From Methylacidimicrobium tartarophylax (GTDB lineage Bacteria > Verrucomicrobiota > Verrucomicrobiia > Methylacidiphilales > Methylacidiphilaceae), in the NCBI RefSeq assembly GCF_902143375.2, contig NZ_CABFVA020000012.1, positions 38,906 through 102,905 of the forward strand: a stretch of DNA of 64,000 bases, read 5' to 3'. The notes below the pieces were generated by a model. The model was not told the origin of the DNA. It made no database searches and saw only the letters and a list, made by a program, of their open reading frames with translations. This document shows, piece after piece, positions 7,492 to 16,063 of the stretch; position 1 is the first letter of the stretch; the number at the start of each line of letters is the position of its first letter. A program made the translations under genes and the position numbers.

Positions 7492-8957
7492 GGAAAGTTT
7501 CCCTCCGATGGAAAGTCGCTCTCCTCACGGGAGCGACGGTGGGGCTTGCGCTCGCCCTCGTCGGAGCGGTCGCCGACTGGACCCTTTATCGTAAGCTCGT
7601 CGAAGAGGCGGATCTCCAGATGACATCGGATGCGCGGGAAATGGTTTCGGCGCTGAAGAGCCCGCGATTGCTTTCCAAGGGAAAGCTTCCCGAGAACCTG
7701 GAGGGAGAGGAGAGCAACCTATGGGAGATTGATCGGGTGGGAGGAGCAGTCCTCTATCGAGCGCCGTTTTTTAAGACGCAGCATCGACTGGCGAAGGACG
7801 GCTTTCGCTTTTTGTCGATCGGGAAGCAAAGCTTTCGTGTTCTGGTGGTCACCAAGGGGGGGTATCGATTGATGCTCGGGCGAGACACGCGGCTTCAGAA
7901 GGCGATCCTGCAAAAGGCGGAAATTGCCTACCTTCTTTCATTTCCTCTCGCCCTGGCTATCGCCATTTGGGGAGGATGGTATCTTTCCGGATATGCCTTA
8001 CGGCCGGTTCGAGCGATCGCCGCGGCTGCGGAGAAGATCGGTCCCCATGCCCTCCATGGGCGAGTCGAAATTCCCTCCGAAGATCCAGACTTGGCACGGC
8101 TCGCCCAAATCCTGAACGCGATGTGGGAGAGGATCGAAGCCGCGTTCGAGCAGGAAGCGCGATTGACGGCCGATGCCTCCCACGAGCTTCGAACCCCGCT
8201 GACGATCCTTCGGAATCAGTTGGAGGCCGCACTGACCGAATCCAAGGGACGCCCATTCTCGGGAGAAGAAGTCTTTCTTTCTCTCTTGGAGCAGGTGAAG
8301 CGGTTGACCACGATCACCGAGAACCTTCTTTTTTTGTCCCATGCCGAGAGCGGTCAGCTTCGGCTGCGCAAGCAGCCCGTCGATTGGAGTAAGATGGTGG
8401 AGGAGGTGGCCGAGGACGCCCGCCTTCTTGCGGTTCCCTCGGGCCTTTCCGTTGCAAGCTCGATTCCTCCCGGACGATGGATCTCCGGAGACGGAGAGCT
8501 TCTGCTTCGCCTCCTTTGGAATCTCGTGGATAACGCGGTGAAGTATAATACGGCCGGCGGCTCCATCTGGATTACGCTACTAGAAGATGACTCGTGGCTG
8601 ATCTTGAGCGTCTCCAATACCGGCCCGATCATCGAGGCGGCGGACCAGGCGGAAATCTTTCGACGTTTCTACCGGGCGCGAAGTGCCCGAGACAGTCAGG
8701 CCAGGGGCAGCGGACTCGGCTTGAGCCTTTGTCGGGAGATCGCGGCCCTCCATGGAGGGGAAATTCGGTACGACAATCCGGCCGAAAACTGGAATCGCTT
8801 CACGGTCTGGCTCCCAAAGGGAGAACCCCAAGGGCCGGGTCGTGAGCCCGCCTCGACCACCGACAATGCCCCATCGAATCGATCTTTTGTCGCCGCCAAG
8901 AATGCGACTCAGGCGGAGGCCGGCCGAAGCGCGATCCACTCAGTGCGTTCTGGGTGA
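7488..8957 (+). CDS. Membrane sensor histidine kinase
   Basis: This is the partner of the upstream response regulator. There is an N-terminal membrane segment (about 10-32) and a periplasmic sensor loop (33-145). A second membrane segment (147-165) leads into HAMP (about 166-220). The HisKA dimerisation domain carries phospho-acceptor H232 in ASHELRTPL. The HATPase_c domain has the N box NLVDNAVKYN (345-354) and the G box GSGLGLSLC (407-415). After the kinase core there is an unusual 45-residue low-complexity tail rich in P, S, N and A. Its last codons run into the convergent gene by 18 bp. The signal sensed cannot be inferred. Confidence 0.94.
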   Translation: MRKVSLRWKVALLTGATVGLALALVGAVADWTLYRKLVEEADLQMTSDAREMVSALKSPRLLSKGKLPENLEGEESNLWEIDRVGGAVLYRAPFFKTQHRLAKDGFRFLSIGKQSFRVLVVTKGGYRLMLGRDTRLQKAILQKAEIAYLLSFPLALAIAIWGGWYLSGYALRPVRAIAAAAEKIGPHALHGRVEIPSEDPDLARLAQILNAMWERIEAAFEQEARLTADASHELRTPLTILRNQLEAALTESKGRPFSGEEVFLSLLEQVKRLTTITENLLFLSHAESGQLRLRKQPVDWSKMVEEVAEDARLLAVPSGLSVASSIPPGRWISGDGELLLRLLWNLVDNAVKYNTAGGSIWITLLEDDSWLILSVSNTGPIIEAADQAEIFRRFYRARSARDSQARGSGLGLSLCREIAALHGGEIRYDNPAENWNRFTVWLPKGEPQGPGREPASTTDNAPSNRSFVAAKNATQAEAGRSAIHSVRSG

Positions 8958-10646
8958 GAGAGTCGGCTCCGAGAACGGCAGAGAAACTTTCTGCGTCCTT
9001 TCGGTCGAGGGCGAAAATGGAGGAACGTTCGGGACGGGGATGCGAAGGGCTATCTCTCGGCAGAGTTCGTCTTCCGCTCTCTTGAGCGTGATGTCGCGAA
9101 GGAATCCGGCCGCCAAAACCGACGAGATCGCGATATCGATCGGAAAAATGGCCGGAAGAAGTGTGGAGTCCTGCCGTTGACCAGTCACCTCGATGAGGGT
9201 GCGACCGGTGCGCCCCGATGCGATCCTTACCCGAAGCCCGACCCGCCAGGCGGAGTAGAGCAAGGCGTAGATGGCTACGGAGTCTTGCACCTCTCCGTAG
9301 ACAAGCGCGTCGACGCCGAGCCAGTCGGCTACCCGTTCTACTTTCTCGCGGAGCATGTCCCCTGCCGTGTGCCAGCCCATTTGCTGTAGGATCATGTCCG
9401 TGAGAGCGGGGCTCTGCACCCAGAAATCCCTCTGCCCGAGGTAAGTTGCCATTCCGCGCCGAAGACGGTTGGCCGTCGTCCACTTCCAGCGGTCCTGCTC
9501 AGCCCGGGAACGAGGTTTGGCGGGGACGCCGTTGAGGAGAAAGTTTCCCCCGGTTGCCCGATCGACGAAGGGAAGAACGGCGAGTTGGAACGGTCGGTCG
9601 GTCGCCAGATCCGGAGAGGCGACGGTTTGGAATCGCGAGGGATCCAGATCGATCAGGTAGTCGAGGGGATTTTTTTTCCCGTGGGTGGATTCCTGCTGCT
9701 CGGGGAGAAAAAAGCGCTCCGGGGGAAGATTCGAGAGGGAAGAGGAATTCCAGGGACGCAGGGGAACGCGGAAGGCGACAGCAGGAAGAGCGCCTTTTTG
9801 GGGAGAAAGCGCGGGACTGGTGATCACCGGCAGTGCCTTCTGCACGATATCGGTCGCGGAGCGGGCCGATCGGGGCGGATGCGGGACGCGAACGACAAGC
9901 TCGCGACAGGCCTCGTCTTCTCCCCGTCGCAGGGTGACATCCCGCAAATGGACTAGATTAGCGATAGAGGCAAGGGCAAGATCGATGGGATTGGTTGCGA
10001 TCCGGAGCCCGATAATGTTGCGGGTGGCGGTGCCCGAAAAGATTTCGCAGCCCGAAATTGCCGAGACCATCCTGATCGACAGCGTCACCCTCCAACCGGC
10101 GGCGAGGAGCATATAATAGCTGCGATAGGTCGAGAGCTTGCCGTAAACAAGAGTATCCGCATCCAGGAAGCGACCCAGGAGCTGCGGTTCTGTGTCGTCG
10201 AGGAGCCGGTCGGAAGAGATCTTGTGCGCGGCGAGGGTAGCGTCAACTAGGGCCACTGGGATGAGGTCGAATTCTCGCGCCGCGAGATAGCCGTGAACCA
10301 TTCGACGAAGCCTTTGCGAGTGTGTCCATCGCCATATGTCCAACGCCTCCCCTCTTCGTCCCGGCCATCGGATTTCGTTGAGCACATAACTGCCGGTTCC
10401 CTCGTCGATAAATGGGAGCACGGCGATTCGGCAGGGGGCCGACTCCGCATAGTTCGGACTGATCTGGACGAGACAAGAACCCGGATCGGGGTCCATGGCA
10501 TAGTCATACCAGCGCTTTCTGCCATGAAAGTCGGCACCTTCTTCCTGAAGGAAGAGGCGTTGGTCCTCGGTTTCTTCCGCCGCCAGACAAGGAACGACAA
10601 AAAGGAAGAGCCCAAGGAAAAAGGAGACGAGAAAACTAATCTGCAT
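8940..10646 (-). CDS. Exported protein with two tandem GNA1162/DUF799-like domains
   Basis: The 568-residue protein has an N-terminal signal peptide (hydrophobic 5-22, cleavage near LAAEE). Two copies of one domain follow (about 45-258 and 330-545), separated by a proline-rich linker. Matching pairs are CRIAVLPFIDEGTGSYVLN / FQLAVLPFVDRATGGNFLL, DTLVYGKL / DALVYGEV, LRDVTLRRGEDEACREL / LRDITLKRAEDELCREI. The pattern of IAVLPF, a PVALVD segment, LVYGKL with tyrosines, then WRV strands resembles GNA1162 (DUF799), a TolB-N-like fold of periplasmic or outer-membrane lipoproteins. No lipobox is obvious. Family assignment is by pattern only. The start codon lies inside a dispersed repeat (10637-10822). 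Confidence 0.8.
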   Translation of the reverse strand: MQISFLVSFFLGLFLFVVPCLAAEETEDQRLFLQEEGADFHGRKRWYDYAMDPDPGSCLVQISPNYAESAPCRIAVLPFIDEGTGSYVLNEIRWPGRRGEALDIWRWTHSQRLRRMVHGYLAAREFDLIPVALVDATLAAHKISSDRLLDDTEPQLLGRFLDADTLVYGKLSTYRSYYMLLAAGWRVTLSIRMVSAISGCEIFSGTATRNIIGLRIATNPIDLALASIANLVHLRDVTLRRGEDEACRELVVRVPHPPRSARSATDIVQKALPVITSPALSPQKGALPAVAFRVPLRPWNSSSLSNLPPERFFLPEQQESTHGKKNPLDYLIDLDPSRFQTVASPDLATDRPFQLAVLPFVDRATGGNFLLNGVPAKPRSRAEQDRWKWTTANRLRRGMATYLGQRDFWVQSPALTDMILQQMGWHTAGDMLREKVERVADWLGVDALVYGEVQDSVAIYALLYSAWRVGLRVRIASGRTGRTLIEVTGQRQDSTLLPAIFPIDIAISSVLAAGFLRDITLKRAEDELCREIALRIPVPNVPPFSPSTERTQKVSLPFSEPTLSPRTH

Positions 10647-10822
10647 TGATCACGAGGCTTTGGCTTTCGACTTGCAGAGCGGATTCGCCTGCTTCGCTCT
10701 CCCTGGATTTCCCTCCCGGCGGTATGTCTTCCTAGCGCTCCGGGGGAAAACCGGCGCCCCGCCTCGTATCCATGCCTATTTGCTTTTTCTCGGGTACGAA
10801 CTTTGCGGGACATGCAGGCTAG
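10637..10822 (+). repeat. Dispersed intergenic repeat, copy 1
   Basis: This is a copy of a roughly 185-bp element also found at 17377-17559 (inverted) and 60690-60835. Conserved landmarks, in order, are GACTTGC near the left end, CTGCTTCG, TTTCCCTCC, GGGGGAAAACC-GCGCCCCGCC, CTCGGGTACGAACTTTG, and the right end ACATGCAGGCTA. The left end (CTGCAT-ATCACGAGG) is a degenerate inverted copy of the right end. The minus-strand gene at 8940-10646 takes its ATG from this left end. Identity to the other copies is obvious by eye but diverged. Confidence 0.75.
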
Positions 10823-10855
10823 GTGCGGAAGCGACTGCTCCGCTCGGGACGACCC

Positions 10856-12031
10856 TCATACCAGCACGCGCTGCCGGGGGAGGACTTCGCGGATCGCCTC
10901 GTGAAGACCGCCGAAGAAGAGCAGCAACTCCTCCGGACTGCCCACCGTGACCCGGAGCCAGCCGGGTAGTCCCCAACCCTCCAAGCTGCGCACGAGAACG
11001 CCTCGGCGAACCAGTGCCTTCCAGACTTCTTCCGCCTGCGGGATGCGGACCATCATGAAGTTGGCGCTCGACGGGAGCCAATCGAGCCCGAGTTCTTCGA
11101 AGCAGCGTTCGAGGCGAAGCCGACCCACCCTCACGTTCTCCTTGGACTGTTTTTGGTGGGGTTTGTCCCTAAGCGCGGCGGTGGCGGCCTGATGAGCGAT
11201 CCCGTTGGTATTTGTGGGAAGAGAAGCCTTCTGGATTGCACAGGCGATTTCGCGCGGCGCGAGGGCATAACCGATTCGAAGGCTTGCCAAGGAATGAAGT
11301 TTGGAAAAGGTCCGGAGAGCCACGATGGGAGCCCCGTCCCGAACGGACGCGACGAGGTCCGGCGGATGCTCCAAGAAATCCGCGTATGCCTCGTCCAGGG
11401 CCAATAGGACGCGCGGCGGTAGACTTTCGGCAAAATCGAGGAGCGCGGCATTGTCCACCCGGGTTCCCGTGGGGTTGTTCGGATTCGCCAGGAAGACGAG
11501 CCGTGTACGAGGGGTAATGGCGCGGCGGAGGCTTTCCAAGTCAACGGAAAAGCCGCGATCGGGCGCGAGACGAAGGTGGCATCCAAAACGTTGCGCGAGA
11601 AGTTCATACAAGGGAAACGAGTATCGCGGTACCACGACCTCCTCTTGTCTGTTGCGGACGTAGACATGAAAGAGCAGCTCGAGTAGTTCGGTCGAACCGT
11701 TACCCACCACAATCTGTTCCGGAGAGGCTCCGATCTCCGATGCGATCAGCTCTCGAAGACCTTCTCCTGCAATCTCGGGATAGCGATGAGCTTCGTCCGC
11801 CGCCCTCCGAATTGCCTCCAAGGCGAGCGGGGAAGGTCCCAGCCCATTTTCGTTGGCGTCGAGCCGGACCAGGGGAAGATGGCGAGGCAACAGGTCCTGG
11901 ATCGGACAAAGCTCGCGGTAGGATGTAAAATGAAGCTGGAGGATCCAGGGATTGGGCGGCGGGAGAAGGCCGGCAACCTTTTCCGCTCGGCTCTCCCTCC
12001 GGCGCGCGGCAGCGTTAGAAGAGGGTTGCAT
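10856..12031 (-). CDS. hisC: Histidinol-phosphate aminotransferase
   Basis: This PLP aminotransferase (fold type I) of histidine synthesis can in some organisms also serve aromatic amino acids. The 391 residues show RLDANENGLGPSP at the start of the domain, VVGNGSTELLELLF, the NPNNPTGT substrate motif, DEAYADF, and the PLP-lysine block TFSKLHSLASLRIGYA. About 30 N-terminal residues precede the conserved core, so translation may start internally. It overlaps the 3' end of the upstream glutamine synthetase-like gene by 17 bp, indicating a two-gene operon of nitrogen metabolism. Confidence 0.9.
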   Translation of the reverse strand: MQPSSNAAARRRESRAEKVAGLLPPPNPWILQLHFTSYRELCPIQDLLPRHLPLVRLDANENGLGPSPLALEAIRRAADEAHRYPEIAGEGLRELIASEIGASPEQIVVGNGSTELLELLFHVYVRNRQEEVVVPRYSFPLYELLAQRFGCHLRLAPDRGFSVDLESLRRAITPRTRLVFLANPNNPTGTRVDNAALLDFAESLPPRVLLALDEAYADFLEHPPDLVASVRDGAPIVALRTFSKLHSLASLRIGYALAPREIACAIQKASLPTNTNGIAHQAATAALRDKPHQKQSKENVRVGRLRLERCFEELGLDWLPSSANFMMVRIPQAEEVWKALVRRGVLVRSLEGWGLPGWLRVTVGSPEELLLFFGGLHEAIREVLPRQRVLV

Positions 12032-13505
12032 AACGCATCACTTCCCAATGGGTTACTTCCTGATTGTATTCGTCCCACTCTGCAAATTTGCATCGAAGGA
12101 ACTCTTCCCGCAGGGATCGACCCAGAGCCTTTTCGACCAAGGGATCGGAGGCAAACTCCGCAAGCGCCTCGCCCAAGGATCGCGGGAGAAGATCTTCATG
12201 CGGCAACCAGTTCTTCTGGCGCTCGGGCCAGGAATAGATGCTTTTCCGCTCCGGTGCGCGCGGATCGAGGTTCTGTTGAACTCCTTCCAGCCCTGCTTCC
12301 AGGACCAGGGCCGCGGCGAGATAGGGATTGCAAGACGAGTCGGGAATCCGGACCTCGCACTGGCCGCCCCCCAGAGGGATGCGAAAGGCATGGGTTCGAT
12401 TGTTCCCTCCAAGCGAGTTGAAGACGGGCGCCCAGGAATAGAATTGCATCGCGCCCTTCTTGATCAGGCGCTTGTAGCTGTTCACCGTGGGGGCGAACGC
12501 TGCACAGAGCGAGCGGCCATGCCGGAGCAGCCCCGCGAGAAACGCGTACCCGAGACCGGAAAGGCCTAGTCCGCGAGGATCTTCGCCCGGCTCTGCGAGG
12601 AAAAGGTTTGCACCGGTCCGCGAATCGGCCAGCGAGAGGTGAAAGTGGGCGGCATTGCCGGGTTGATCGGCAAAAGGTTTTGCCATGAAGACGGCCGCCA
12701 AGCCTTGCTCCGAAGCAATTCGACTGGCCAGGCAGCGGAAAAAGACGAGGCGGTCGGCCATCTCGAGCGCTTCGCAATGACTGAAGACAAATTCGAATTG
12801 AGACCGGCCGTCTTCGTGCTGCACCGAGGAGACTTCCCATTCGAGTCCCTCAAGCGCCTCCAAGATCCGGTCGATGATGTTTGCCCTCTCGAGCAGCCTT
12901 CCGGCGTCATAGCTGCCTTTGGGAAGGGTTTCCCGCGGACTGGGAAAGAGCAGCCGGCCGGAAGCTCCCCTTTGGAGAAGGTAGAGCTCACATTCGATCC
13001 CGAGCCGAAGGCGGAAGCCTTGATCCTCCGCCTTCTCGAGAGATCGCTTCAAGGCGGCTCGCGTGCAGGCCGGAAACGGAGCGTCGGCAAAGGTGAGGTG
13101 CGAGGGGATCCAGGCCAGCTCCGGCTTCCAAGGAACAGGAAAGCCACGCTCCCAGTCCGGGGCGACGGCCACCTCGCCGTCTTCCGGATGCGAGCCCAAT
13201 CCGTCGAGCGCATGGCCGGAGAACAGTTCCCCTCCTCGGAGGGATCGCTCGACATGGGAGAGCGGAACGAGCTTCCCTTTGGGGACTCCATGGATATCGA
13301 CGAAGGCCGGGAGGAAATACCGGATATTTTGGCGTTGAAGGTTCTCTCGAATCTCTTGGATTTTAGAAGGAAGGTGCATTGCCGCGGGAAGCGGGTCCAT
13401 CGGGTGGTCGTCGGAGCGAGGAGGGCCGCTGTTCTGACCCGATCCTCGCAGGAGAGGATGAAGGGAAGACGAAGAAGAGATGAATTTATTTTCATCCTTG
13501 CGCAT
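12015..13505 (-). CDS. Glutamine synthetase-family ligase (GlnT/GMAS-like)
   Basis: It ligates an amine to glutamate at ATP cost. The N-terminal beta-grasp (about 50-140) is followed by the catalytic domain with EC-ELYL metal ligands. GNAAHFHLSL supplies the ATP/metal histidines, NSYKRLIKKGAM lies near the glutamate flap, and RIPDSSCNPYLAAALVLEAGLEG is near the end. The C-terminus (YNQEVTHWEVMRYATLF) resembles GlnT/type-III-like and gamma-glutamylmethylamide synthetases more than housekeeping GlnA. The substrate may therefore be ammonia or methylamine. The first 35 residues are low-complexity, so the real start is probably the ATG at 13400 or 13379. It is in operon with hisC. Confidence 0.85.
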   Translation of the reverse strand: MRKDENKFISSSSSLHPLLRGSGQNSGPPRSDDHPMDPLPAAMHLPSKIQEIRENLQRQNIRYFLPAFVDIHGVPKGKLVPLSHVERSLRGGELFSGHALDGLGSHPEDGEVAVAPDWERGFPVPWKPELAWIPSHLTFADAPFPACTRAALKRSLEKAEDQGFRLRLGIECELYLLQRGASGRLLFPSPRETLPKGSYDAGRLLERANIIDRILEALEGLEWEVSSVQHEDGRSQFEFVFSHCEALEMADRLVFFRCLASRIASEQGLAAVFMAKPFADQPGNAAHFHLSLADSRTGANLFLAEPGEDPRGLGLSGLGYAFLAGLLRHGRSLCAAFAPTVNSYKRLIKKGAMQFYSWAPVFNSLGGNNRTHAFRIPLGGGQCEVRIPDSSCNPYLAAALVLEAGLEGVQQNLDPRAPERKSIYSWPERQKNWLPHEDLLPRSLGEALAEFASDPLVEKALGRSLREEFLRCKFAEWDEYNQEVTHWEVMRYATLF

Positions 13506-13622
13506 GCTCTGCCGAGGAGCTTCACCGAGGCACAGGGGCGTTCCACTCTCTTGTCACGACGCGCTAGACAAGCCTTCTAGGAGTGGACAGAGTAAAAGGA
13601 GACGAAAGGCTTACCGTTTGCG

Positions 13623-14552
13623 ATGGATACCAGACAATGGCAGGAGGAGGTTCGGCGCCTCAAAAAAGAGAGGAACGCCGTCATTCTAGCCCATAATTAT
13701 CAAGTCCAGGAAGTTCAGGAGATCGCCGACTTCGTAGGCGATTCGCTCGGCCTTGCTTACCAAGCGCATCGCACCGGAGCCGATTGGATCGTCTTTTGCG
13801 GCGTCCATTTCATGGCGGAGACCGCGAAGATTCTCAATCCGGAGAAGAAGGTGCTCCTTCCCGACCTGGAGGCGGGCTGCTCGCTTGCGGACTCCTGTAG
13901 TGAGGACGAACTTGCCGAGGTGCGTCGAAGTTCCGACCGCCTTTTCGTGGTCACCTATGTGAATTCCACCGCCCCGGTGAAGGCGCTAAGCGACGTAGTC
14001 TGCACCTCGGGCAACGCGGTCAGGATCGTGAACCGGGTCCCGCCGGAGTACGAGATCCTCTTTGTCCCGGATCAAAATCTCGGGGAATGGGTAAAGCAGC
14101 AGACCGGACGCAACATGCGCCTCTGGCAAGGCCACTGCTATGTCCATGTGGAATTTACTCACGCGAGCCTTCTCCGGATGCGGCAGAGCTATCCGGGGGC
14201 ACCGATCGTGGCCCATCCGGAATGCGATGTCGCCGTCCGGATGCTGGCGGACGAGATCTGTTCGACCGAGAAGATGGTGGACTTCTGTGGGAAGAGTTCC
14301 GCCAAGAGCTTCATCATTGCCACGGAGGCCGGGATGCTGCACCGTCTGCGCCGTGAGATTCCGGGGAAGGAGTTTCTGCCCGCTCCCACTGAGGGCTGCG
14401 CCTGCGCCAACTGCCGGTTCATGAAGAAGATTACGCTGGAAAAGGTCTGCCGAAGCTTGCAATCTGGCGAACCGGAAATCGTGGTGCCACGGGAGATTGC
14501 GGAGCGAGCCCGCCTCCCGATTGAGCGGATGTTGGATTGGAGCGCCAATTAA
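13623..14552 (+). CDS. nadA: Quinolinate synthase
   Basis: This [4Fe-4S] enzyme condenses iminoaspartate with dihydroxyacetone phosphate in NAD synthesis. The 309-residue protein has the three pseudo-repeat domains of NadA. Conserved blocks are ILAHNYQ, FCGVHFMAETAKIL, GCSLADSC, TYVNSTAPVKAL and HPEC. Cluster cysteines are probably C86, C172 and one within GCACANC (259-264). It is a stand-alone gene; nadB and nadC are not in the window. Confidence 0.96.
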   Translation: MDTRQWQEEVRRLKKERNAVILAHNYQVQEVQEIADFVGDSLGLAYQAHRTGADWIVFCGVHFMAETAKILNPEKKVLLPDLEAGCSLADSCSEDELAEVRRSSDRLFVVTYVNSTAPVKALSDVVCTSGNAVRIVNRVPPEYEILFVPDQNLGEWVKQQTGRNMRLWQGHCYVHVEFTHASLLRMRQSYPGAPIVAHPECDVAVRMLADEICSTEKMVDFCGKSSAKSFIIATEAGMLHRLRREIPGKEFLPAPTEGCACANCRFMKKITLEKVCRSLQSGEPEIVVPREIAERARLPIERMLDWSAN

Positions 14553-14720
14553 GGAAGGAAGATCGGCTCCACTCCTGCGTCCAAGAGTTGTGAGAGTTGT
14601 GGCTCCAGGAGCGAGGCTGGGTTCTTCGGTTCGCTTCAGCCGGGAAGGAGTGCAGAAAAGCGCGCCTGAGCGAGTAGTCGGAATGAGGCGAACAAACTAG
14701 AGGAGAAAGTTTGTCCGGGC

Positions 14721-14766
14721 GGCAGGCTGGGGCGACCTTGGCGCCTGCCCGTTCGGGCATGGGAGG
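14721..14766 (+). promoter_or_regulatory. Overlapping hairpins before the ugd Shine-Dalgarno
   Basis: Two perfect inverted repeats share bases. GGCAGGC (14721-14727) pairs with GCCTGCC (14743-14749). TGCCCG pairs with CGGGCA in the 14-bp palindrome 14746-14759. They cannot form together. The second ends directly before the GGGAGG ribosome-binding site (14761-14766) of the ATG at 14774. Such an arrangement could gate translation. It matches no riboswitch class I recognise, and short GC stems are common in this GC-rich DNA. Confidence 0.3.
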
Positions 14767-14773
14767 TTCCATT

Positions 14774-16063
14774 ATGAAACTTGCGATCATTGGTTCCGGA
14801 TACGTCGGGCTCACGACAGGAGCTTGCTTTGCCGAAGTAGGCCACGATGTGCTTTGCGTGGACAGCGATCAGGCGAAGGTGAAGAGCCTACGGGGAGGGA
14901 GCGTTCCCTTCTATGAGCCGGGCTTGGAAGCCATGATTTCGAGGAACGCGGCCTTGGGGCGACTCCGTTTCGGGGAGTCCGTGGCGGAGGCAGTGGAGAA
15001 CTGCCTGGCTCTCTTCATCGCCGTCCCGACCCCGCCCCATGCGGATGGCAGCGTCGACCTCCATTACGTGGAGAAGGTGGCTCGCGAGATCGCCGGCTCT
15101 CTCCGGGAGTACCGGGTCATCGTCGATAAGAGCACGGTTCCCGTCCGGACAGGGGAGAAGGTGGCCCAGACGATCGAGCGGTACAGCAAGCAGAAGGCAG
15201 AGTTTGACGTGGTGAGCAATCCCGAATTTCTCCGGGAAGGCTCGGCAATCGCAGACCTGATGAACCCGGATCGCATCGTGATCGGCTCCTCTTCGGAGCG
15301 GGCCACCGCGATCATGAAAGAGGTCTATGGACCCTTTCGGACGCCGATGTTGATCACGGATTTGAATTCCGCGGAACTCATCAAGCACGCGTCGAACAGC
15401 TTCCTGGCTCTGAAGATATCTTACATCAACATGATCGCGCAGATTTGCGAGGCTTCGAACGCGGACGTGCTCCTCGTGGCCGAAGGGATGGGCCTGGATC
15501 GGCGAATCGGGCGTTCCTTTCTGCAGGCGGGAGTCGGATGGGGGGGCTCCTGTTTTCCGAAGGACGTCTCAGCGTTCATCCGGATCGCCGAGGAGTTGGG
15601 CTGCGAATTTCGTCTGCTGAAGGAGGCCGCGTCGATCAATGAGGAGCAGAGGGAGCACTTTTTGAAAAAGATTCGCGAGGAGATCTGGCTTCTTCGCGAC
15701 AAGACGATTGGTCTGCTGGGACTGGCGTTCAAGAACAACACGGATGACACGCGGCAAAGTGTCGCCATGGCTTTGGCGGAGTCCTTCCTCAAGGAAGGAG
15801 CCGTGGTTCGCGCTTTCGATCCGAAGGCGATGGCGAAGGCGGAGCAGCTTCTCCCGAAACTTCAGCTCTGTTCCTGCGGAGAAGACGTCGCTGCGGGTGC
15901 CGATTGCGTCGTAGTGGCCACGGAGTGGGAGGAGTTCCGGGACTTGGATTGGCTCGCCATGAAAAAGCGGATGCTGAGCCCGCTGGTTTTCGACGGACGC
16001 AATCTCTTGGACCGGGAAAAGATGGCGGCCTGGGGGTTCTCGTATCGCGGTGTCGGTCGATAA
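14774..16063 (+). CDS. ugd: UDP-glucose 6-dehydrogenase
   Basis: It oxidises UDP-glucose to UDP-glucuronate in two NAD-dependent steps, feeding surface polysaccharides. The 429 residues include the NAD loop GSGYVGLTTG (8-17), VPTPPHADGS, KSTVPVRTG, SNPEFLREGSA and the catalytic cysteine C260 in GVGWGGSCFPKD. The C-terminal domain has LGLAFKNNTDDTR. The start is set by GGGAGG seven bases upstream of ATG 14774. The end overlaps the longest purA reading by 14 bp. A UDP-mannose/GlcNAc dehydrogenase is less likely given the sequence blocks. Confidence 0.93.
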   Translation: MKLAIIGSGYVGLTTGACFAEVGHDVLCVDSDQAKVKSLRGGSVPFYEPGLEAMISRNAALGRLRFGESVAEAVENCLALFIAVPTPPHADGSVDLHYVEKVAREIAGSLREYRVIVDKSTVPVRTGEKVAQTIERYSKQKAEFDVVSNPEFLREGSAIADLMNPDRIVIGSSSERATAIMKEVYGPFRTPMLITDLNSAELIKHASNSFLALKISYINMIAQICEASNADVLLVAEGMGLDRRIGRSFLQAGVGWGGSCFPKDVSAFIRIAEELGCEFRLLKEAASINEEQREHFLKKIREEIWLLRDKTIGLLGLAFKNNTDDTRQSVAMALAESFLKEGAVVRAFDPKAMAKAEQLLPKLQLCSCGEDVAAGADCVVVATEWEEFRDLDWLAMKKRMLSPLVFDGRNLLDREKMAAWGFSYRGVGR

